Assembly: GCF_003732275.1 (NCBI RefSeq)
Contig: NZ_MOBM01000015.1
Span: 111,862-175,861, forward strand
Direction of reading: 5' to 3'
Length of the DNA stretch: 64,000 nucleotides
Source of the DNA: Pseudomonas frederiksbergensis
GTDB lineage: Bacteria > Pseudomonadota > Gammaproteobacteria > Pseudomonadales > Pseudomonadaceae
The notes beneath the pieces were generated by a model. It was not told the origin of the DNA and made no database searches. It saw only the letters and a program-made list of their open reading frames with translations. The position numbers and the translations under genes are program-made. Positions 59,384 through 64,000 of the stretch are shown here, piece after piece. The stretch's first letter is position 1. The number at the start of each line of letters is the position of its first letter.

Positions 59384-59923
59384 TTACTTCAGAGTGAATG
59401 TTGCTTTGAGCGGCATGACAACCTTACGCAAGTTGTCTTTGAGGGTGATTTCTACTGTCCAAATGCCTGTGGGATCACCTGGCTCTCCAATGAAATCGAT
59501 CACGGGGGCGGCGAGATACATGTTGCTCGGCTCCCCGTTAAGGCGCCCTTGAAAACAGACTGAATCTCGCTGATTGATCGACTCAGTACCATTCGGTCTT
59601 GTGACTTTCAAATCGCAAGTGATGTTTGCTTCGTGATTGGCATTCAGCTTCGGGTTTGCAAAAAACGTAAGCGTGAAGATCCTTTCACCTAGGGTGACAA
59701 CTTTTGCTTCGGTAAATATCGGGGTGGTTTCGGCCGGTGTATTCCACTTTTTTTCCCAATCGGAATCGGAGGTGATTAATAGCGAGCCCCCAAACCCTCC
59801 GATGATTCGTCTTGATTCAGTGTCTGGATATGGATTGCCGTTTGAATCCCTCCAGTAGCCCGCATGTGCGCTTGACCATGAAAAAGACATCGCGATGAGA
59901 ACGGCGAGCAATCGAAGGTTCAT
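59384..59923 (-). CDS. Exported protein of unknown function
   Basis: A 179-residue protein with a signal peptide (MNLRLLAVLIAMSFSWSSAH then A). The mature part has one cysteine pair (NITCDLKV and DSVCFQGR), about 25 residues apart, probably a disulfide, and looks beta-rich (Ig-like) in its C-terminal half (GIWTVEITLKDNLRKVVMPL). No family recognised. The base composition here is more AT-rich than in neighbouring genes. It begins 7 bases after the stop of a remnant reading frame (59931-60092). Confidence 0.7.
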   Translation of the reverse strand: MNLRLLAVLIAMSFSWSSAHAGYWRDSNGNPYPDTESRRIIGGFGGSLLITSDSDWEKKWNTPAETTPIFTEAKVVTLGERIFTLTFFANPKLNANHEANITCDLKVTRPNGTESINQRDSVCFQGRLNGEPSNMYLAAPVIDFIGEPGDPTGIWTVEITLKDNLRKVVMPLKATFTLK

Positions 59924-59930
59924 GAACGAC

Positions 59931-60092
59931 TCACTCTAAGTAGATGATACAAATGGAGTAATGTTTTGCGCCATCTGTATCTGATAACGCTCCTTGTCCA
60001 TGTGTAATACCTTGGTCCGCTTGAGTGTAGCGAGAGAAAACGTACTCATATTTCGCCTTGGCGAATCGAGCACCATCGAAGCATCCAGCCGA
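59931..60092 (-). pseudogene. C-terminal remnant of an unidentified gene
   Basis: An open stretch of 53 codons with no start codon reads FDGARFAKAKYEYVFSRYTQ then ADQGITHGQGALSDTDGAKH and YSICIIYLE before a TGA. Its composition is protein-like, and the stop sits 7 bases before the exported-protein start, as in an operon. An in-frame TGA just upstream cuts it off, so it is probably the tail of a decayed gene. A competing frame encodes 60 codons with a start. Confidence 0.35.
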
Positions 60093-60196
60093 TCAGCGTT
60101 GAAGGCTATTTTTCTCACCCTCGGTAGAAGGCTGGGTGGGCATCGAGTAGCGCCACCAAGCGATCGAACATGGGATGTATGTAGTTCTCCTGACGT

Positions 60197-60955
60197 TTAC
60201 AGGAACAGGTCGTAGGACAGTTTGCCGATCAGGATCACCAGCAACACCAGGAACAGAGCCCGGACAAAGGGCACGCCTTTATGAACCGCCAGCCAAGTGC
60301 CGGTCAGCGCGCCCAGGATGTTGAATGCCGCCATGGGGATTGCGATCAGGTAGAGCACGTTACCCGTCGGAATGAAGAATATCAGCGCCGCTACGTTGGT
60401 CGCGATGTTCACCAGCTTGGCCGACGCCGAGGCATGAAGGAAGTCGAAGGCGAAGCAGCGGATAAACAGGAAGATCAGGAAGCTGCCAGTGCCGGGACCG
60501 AACAGTCCGTCGTAGAAGCCAATGGCACCGCCGATGACGATCGCCAGCAGTTTTTCCTTGGTGCCGATGCGCATGGGCTTGTGCAGGGCGCCGAAGTCCT
60601 TTTTCCAGAAGGTGTAGATCGCCATCAGCACGATCAACACCAGCACCGCCGGCCGAATCATCGACTGGGGTACAAACGACACCGTGGCCGCTCCGAAGAA
60701 GGCCATGACAAAGGCCGAGCAGGCGGCGGGGATCACCAGACCCCAGTCGATCACCACCTTGCGCACGAAGGACCGGGCCGCGAATGCCGTGCCGCAGGCT
60801 GCCGCGACTTTATTGGTACCGAGCAGCGCCGCCGGTTGTGCCGTGGGCAGCACGTTGAATAGCGCGGGTATCTGGATCAGTCCGCCGCCGCCCACCGCTG
60901 CATCGATCAGGCCGGCGGCGAAGGCGAACACGCAAAGGATGGCAATATCGATCAT
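60197..60955 (-). CDS. TSUP-family (TauE/SafE) membrane transporter
   Basis: A 252-residue protein with about eight membrane segments, MIDIAILCVFAFAAGLIDAA. The repeated TSUP motif appears as AGLIDAAVGGGGLIQIPAL (about residues 13-31) and IGFYDGLFGPGTGSFLIFLF (about 146-165). It exports sulfite, sulfoacetate or related anions. The ATG at 60955 gives the family N-terminus. It is divergent from the LysR-type gene, its likeliest regulator. Confidence 0.88.
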   Translation of the reverse strand: MIDIAILCVFAFAAGLIDAAVGGGGLIQIPALFNVLPTAQPAALLGTNKVAAACGTAFAARSFVRKVVIDWGLVIPAACSAFVMAFFGAATVSFVPQSMIRPAVLVLIVLMAIYTFWKKDFGALHKPMRIGTKEKLLAIVIGGAIGFYDGLFGPGTGSFLIFLFIRCFAFDFLHASASAKLVNIATNVAALIFFIPTGNVLYLIAIPMAAFNILGALTGTWLAVHKGVPFVRALFLVLLVILIGKLSYDLFL

Positions 60956-61141
60956 GAAATCAGGCTCTGACGATGAAGGGGTGGTGAGGGCCCAACGGTA
61001 CCGCGCTTGCCGGGTCGTTGACCCGAAGACGCACTGCAATGGCAGCAGTTGTGGGTTGAACGGGAGGTTAACGGAAGGGCCTTTTTTATGTTGCAATGCC
61101 ACGTTGTGAAAAGTGCAATGAGGTGGTCAGTGGCATTGAAT

Positions 61142-62059
61142 ATGTTGGGGGAACTTGAAGCCTTCGCGACGGTGGCTCGCAAGCGTAGCTTTATCGCGGC
61201 GGCACGTACTCTGGGGCGCTCCCCCAGCGCGCTGACCCGTGCCGTTCAAGCCCTGGAGGAAAGTGTCGGGGTCAAGTTGTTCAATCGCTCGTCCAATTCC
61301 GTGAGCTTGACCGAGGCGGGTGAGCGCTTGATGCCTCACGCTTACAAAATGCTGGATCTGCAACGTGAGGCGGATGAAGACCTGGCCGGTCTCAGCGGCC
61401 TGGCTTACGGCTGGATCCGCTTTTCCGCCCCCGAGTTTCTCGGACACGGGGTAATGCCCCGGTTGATCGCGCAGTACAGCGAGCGTTATCCAGACGTGAA
61501 CGTCGATGTAATTTTCACCGATGAGATCATCGACCCGGCCAAGAGCAAGCTGGACTTCTCGATTCGCGGCGCGTTTGCGCAATCCAGTGATCTGATCGGC
61601 TATCCGCTCTGGAATTATTCACGTTACCTGTATGCCAGCCCCGGGTATCTGGAGCGGCGCGGGATGCCCGACTCCATCGAGGCGCTGGAGGCGCACTCGC
61701 TGATCCTGCATACGGCACCGCGGATTCTCAAGGAGTGGAATTTTCGCAGTGAGGAGCAGGCCATCAGCTTTCGGGTTCATCCCAAATTTCGTTTCAGCTC
61801 CGGTTTGGCAGTATTCCAGGCGGCCTTGGCGGGCGTGGGAATCGCCCGCCTGGCGGACTGGATGGCGGAGCCCGAAGTGGAAGCGGGGCGCCTGCTGCGG
61901 ATATGTCCCGAGTACAAGCTCACCTCCAGCAGCGGTGAAAGCCCGCAGATGCACGCGGTGTACCCGGCCGGGAATCTGCCGCTGCGGGTTAAGTCGTTGT
62001 TGGAAGTGATCCGTGGCTTTGGCGACAGCCTTGGTCGAAAGCATGCAGTGACGCTTTAG
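61142..62059 (+). CDS. LysR-family transcriptional regulator
   Basis: A 305-residue regulator. The N-terminal winged HTH (MLGELEAFATVARKRSFIAA then ARTLGRSPSALTRAVQALEE) is followed by the inducer-binding domain (about 90-295). The start is uncertain: the ATG at 61142 gives the usual LysR length, and another in-frame ATG lies at 61118. Divergent from TSUP with a gap of about 190 bases. Confidence 0.88.
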   Translation: MLGELEAFATVARKRSFIAAARTLGRSPSALTRAVQALEESVGVKLFNRSSNSVSLTEAGERLMPHAYKMLDLQREADEDLAGLSGLAYGWIRFSAPEFLGHGVMPRLIAQYSERYPDVNVDVIFTDEIIDPAKSKLDFSIRGAFAQSSDLIGYPLWNYSRYLYASPGYLERRGMPDSIEALEAHSLILHTAPRILKEWNFRSEEQAISFRVHPKFRFSSGLAVFQAALAGVGIARLADWMAEPEVEAGRLLRICPEYKLTSSSGESPQMHAVYPAGNLPLRVKSLLEVIRGFGDSLGRKHAVTL

Positions 62060-62169
62060 GCGGCTGGGCGCTGATCCTCAATCAGTGTGATAGCCGCCTG
62101 AGGTCACCCATGAGCGTTTTTTGGCAGTTTCGCAATCGCCGCGCTGCACAAGCCTTGGCTTCCCACACA

Positions 62170-62838
62170 TCACTCACCGGTTAAATCAATCAGTCCCTTT
62201 TCATCATTGCGATACGTCGAAGGCTCGGTAGAGGCCGCGTTGTCCCATGTCAGCAGTATCTGGGTGATGGCCGCATCAATGACCTCATGCTGGGTGTTAT
62301 CCCGAGCGAGGATGGAAATACCCTGCAGGAAACTGTCGAACATCGTAGCCATCGCGGGCGCGTGAATAGTGCCCGGCAACTGACCGGCACTGACACCTCG
62401 CTCAACACACGCCAAAATCCCCGCGCGAGTGTGGGCGCGAGATTGGGTCAGGGCATCGACTACCCGCGCATTCTCCGGGCTGGGCGCGCTCATTACGCTA
62501 AGGGACACCATGCAGCCCTTGGGATGGCCGTCTTCACACTGCATGCGCGCTGACTGGCGCAGCGCGGTCTCGATGGCTTGGCGTGGCGGCAGGCTCTCGT
62601 CCCACAGGCATTCGGTAACCTGGGCGAACGTCGCCAGGTAACGTTGCACACACTCATCAAACAACGCTTCCTTGGAACCGAACGCCGCGTAAAAACTCGG
62701 CGCGGAAATTCCGCCACCCAGTCTGGCTTTCAACTGAGCGAGGGAGGTCGCGTCGTAGCCGTGTTGCCAGAACAGGTGCAAGGCCTGCTCCACGGCATGG
62801 TCGCGGTCGAAAGTGCGGGGGCGGCCCATTTGCGCCAT
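62170..62838 (-). CDS. TetR-family transcriptional repressor
   Basis: A 222-residue protein, MAQMGRPRTFDRDHAVEQAL, with the TetR HTH (HAVEQALHLFWQHGYDATSL, SAPSFYAAFGSKEALFDECV) and a ligand-binding C-terminal domain (YLATFAQVTECLWDESLPPR onward). GAGGAG lies just upstream of ATG 62838. It is divergent from an MFS efflux gene, the usual repressor-target arrangement. Confidence 0.9.
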   Translation of the reverse strand: MAQMGRPRTFDRDHAVEQALHLFWQHGYDATSLAQLKARLGGGISAPSFYAAFGSKEALFDECVQRYLATFAQVTECLWDESLPPRQAIETALRQSARMQCEDGHPKGCMVSLSVMSAPSPENARVVDALTQSRAHTRAGILACVERGVSAGQLPGTIHAPAMATMFDSFLQGISILARDNTQHEVIDAAITQILLTWDNAASTEPSTYRNDEKGLIDLTGE

Positions 62839-62862
62839 TTCAAAACTCCTCTGGACGACGAG

Positions 62863-62937
62863 ATAAATACTAGTCGATACATAAGTCGTTGACAACGAAC
62901 GTTGGCTGCCCTCAACATTTATATCGATCGGTATTTA
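62863..62937. promoter_or_regulatory. Candidate TetR operator pair in the divergent gap
   Basis: AAATACTAGTCGATA (62863-62877) and TATCGATCGGTATTT (62923-62937) form an imperfect inverted repeat, 12 of 15 positions matching, within the 129-base gap between the TetR and MFS starts. Either half could be one operator. Confidence 0.55.
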
Positions 62938-62967
62938 AGTCTGAAATCCTCACTCAAGGAGTCTCCC

Positions 62968-64000
62968 GTGACACCCTCAATCACCTTGTCGGCAGCGCCG
63001 GACCGCCTGCCCATCGGCGCCTTGCTCGCCCTGGCCATGACCGGCTTCATTTGCATCGTCACCGAAACCCTGCCCGCCGGTCTGTTGCCGATGATCAGCG
63101 CAGGCCTGGCGATTTCCCCCTCCATGGCTGGCCAGATGGTCACCGCCTACGCTCTGGGCTCGGTGCTGGCGGTCATCCCCATGACCATCGCCACTCGTGG
63201 CTGGCGCCGCCGCAACGTGCTGCTGCTGACCATCGTCGGTTTCTTACTGTTTAACTCCATCACCGCGTTGTCATCCCACTACGGCGTGATCCTGGTGGCG
63301 CGCTTCTTCGCCGGCGTCGCGGCGGGGCTGGCCTGGAGCCTGCTGGCCGGTTACGCCCGACGCATGGTCGCGCCCCATCAACAGGGCAAGGCGCTGGCGC
63401 TGGCCATGGTCGGCACACCGATTGCCCTGTCTCTTGGCGTGCCTCTCGGCACTTGGCTGGGCGGCCTGGTGGGTTGGCGCACGACCTTCGGCATCATGTC
63501 AGCCCTGACCCTGGTGCTGATCGCCTGGGTACTGGTGAAAGTCCCTGACTACCCACCCCAAGCCGCGCATCAGCGCATGTCGCTGCGCACAGTGCTGACC
63601 ACGCCGGGCGTGCGTCCTGTGCTGGCGGTGGTGATCAGCTGGATGCTGGCACACAACGTTCTCTACACCTACATCGCACCATTCGTGGCTCCGGCGGGGT
63701 TGGGGGATCGGGTGGATTTGGTGTTGTTGGTGTTTGGCATTGCGGCGTTGGTAGGGATTTGGGTGACTGCCAAATTGGTTGAGCCGTTGTTGCGCAAGAC
63801 TGTGTTGGTGAGCTTGGCGGCGTTTGCGGCGGTTTCCGTGGTGTTTAGCTTTTTGAGTAGCGTGCCTGAGGTGATCTACATCGGCGTGGCGGTTTGGGGG
63901 TTGAGTTTCGGCGGGGCTGCGACGTTACTGCAAACGGCGCTGGCGGATGCGGCGGGGGATGGGGCGGATGTGGCGTTGTCGTTAAATGTGGTGGCTTGGA
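62968..64000 (+). CDS. MFS efflux transporter (DHA1/AraJ type), C-terminus cut by window edge
   Basis: The first 344 residues of a drug:H+ antiporter-type protein. The GTG at 62968 has AAGGAG 6 bases upstream. Visible motifs are LALAMTGFICIVTETLPAGL at helix 1 and SVLAVIPMTIATRGWRRRNV (MFS motif A region). GYARRMVAPHQQGKALALAM and GTPIALSLGVPLGTWLGGLV follow. It probably exports a drug or metabolite under the divergent TetR repressor. Confidence 0.88.
   Translation, partial: MTPSITLSAAPDRLPIGALLALAMTGFICIVTETLPAGLLPMISAGLAISPSMAGQMVTAYALGSVLAVIPMTIATRGWRRRNVLLLTIVGFLLFNSITALSSHYGVILVARFFAGVAAGLAWSLLAGYARRMVAPHQQGKALALAMVGTPIALSLGVPLGTWLGGLVGWRTTFGIMSALTLVLIAWVLVKVPDYPPQAAHQRMSLRTVLTTPGVRPVLAVVISWMLAHNVLYTYIAPFVAPAGLGDRVDLVLLVFGIAALVGIWVTAKLVEPLLRKTVLVSLAAFAAVSVVFSFLSSVPEVIYIGVAVWGLSFGGAATLLQTALADAAGDGADVALSLNVVAW

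Noticed and set aside
59350-59385. GTCGTTTTTACACACTCTG (minus strand), resembling ends of some insertion sequences
   Set aside because: Only one short resemblance, with no matching second end, transposase remnant or target duplication visible.

Overview
The window is a chromosomal segment of a Pseudomonas, most likely of the P. fluorescens group. The evidence is the gene order (purB-hflD-mnmA-nudJ-idh-icd-cspD-clpS-clpA-infA-bpt-aat-trxB-ftsK-lolA-rarA-crcB-serS-cysG-...-tusEBCD), the high-GC codon use, and many REP/REPIN-type intergenic hairpins of at least three sequence families. No rRNA, tRNA, CRISPR array, prophage or intact insertion sequence was recognised.

Region 1 (1-25 kb) is conserved core. 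It starts with purB (partial), hflD, mnmA and nudJ. Two unrelated isocitrate dehydrogenases follow, monomeric idh and dimeric icd, divergently arranged. Next comes a protein-quality-control and translation block: cspD, clpS, clpA, infA, bpt and aat. Together clpS, clpA, bpt and aat make up the bacterial N-degron pathway. Then come trxB, ftsK, lolA, rarA, crcB, serS and cysG, a glutathionyl-hydroquinone reductase, a YbiB-like protein and the tusDCBE sulfur-relay operon.

Region 2 (25-43 kb) is mixed small metabolism and regulation: a YoaK-type membrane protein, small Pseudomonas proteins, a hemerythrin, NudK, a YbhB-like protein, AraC and LuxR regulators, Ogt, an exported gamma-glutamyltransferase and an isochorismatase-like hydrolase. 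A DUF6124-type gene here has a strikingly structured leader. A probable uptake and catabolism group follows: two exported YtcJ-type amidohydrolases, a TorF-type porin and an NCS1 permease. A 1-Cys peroxiredoxin comes next.

Region 3 (43-48 kb) is a LacI-controlled carbohydrate operon: a Gfo/Idh/MocA dehydrogenase, a TIM-barrel isomerase/epimerase and an MFS symporter. A perfect 22-bp palindrome lies between the regulator and the operon.

Region 4 (48-64 kb) is more accessory. It holds a CAP-domain protein, AraC and cupin genes, an orphan FleN/MinD-like ATPase, an adenosine-specific kinase, a stand-alone SLATT-like membrane protein and a hotdog thioesterase. It also holds a frameshifted yfcF-type GST, a small cytochrome c, a short Ppx/GppA protein next to an ArsC/LMW-PTP-like protein, an exported protein made almost entirely of four 13-residue repeats, and a lower-GC patch with an exported unknown and a gene remnant. 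The end carries TSUP, LysR, TetR and MFS genes, the last cut by the window edge.

The most unusual items are the leader at about 35.12-35.29 kb, whose complementary segments interleave (A-B-A'-B'), and the tandem-repeat exported peptide at 58.9 kb. All assignments come from reading the sequence and family knowledge; no database search was run.
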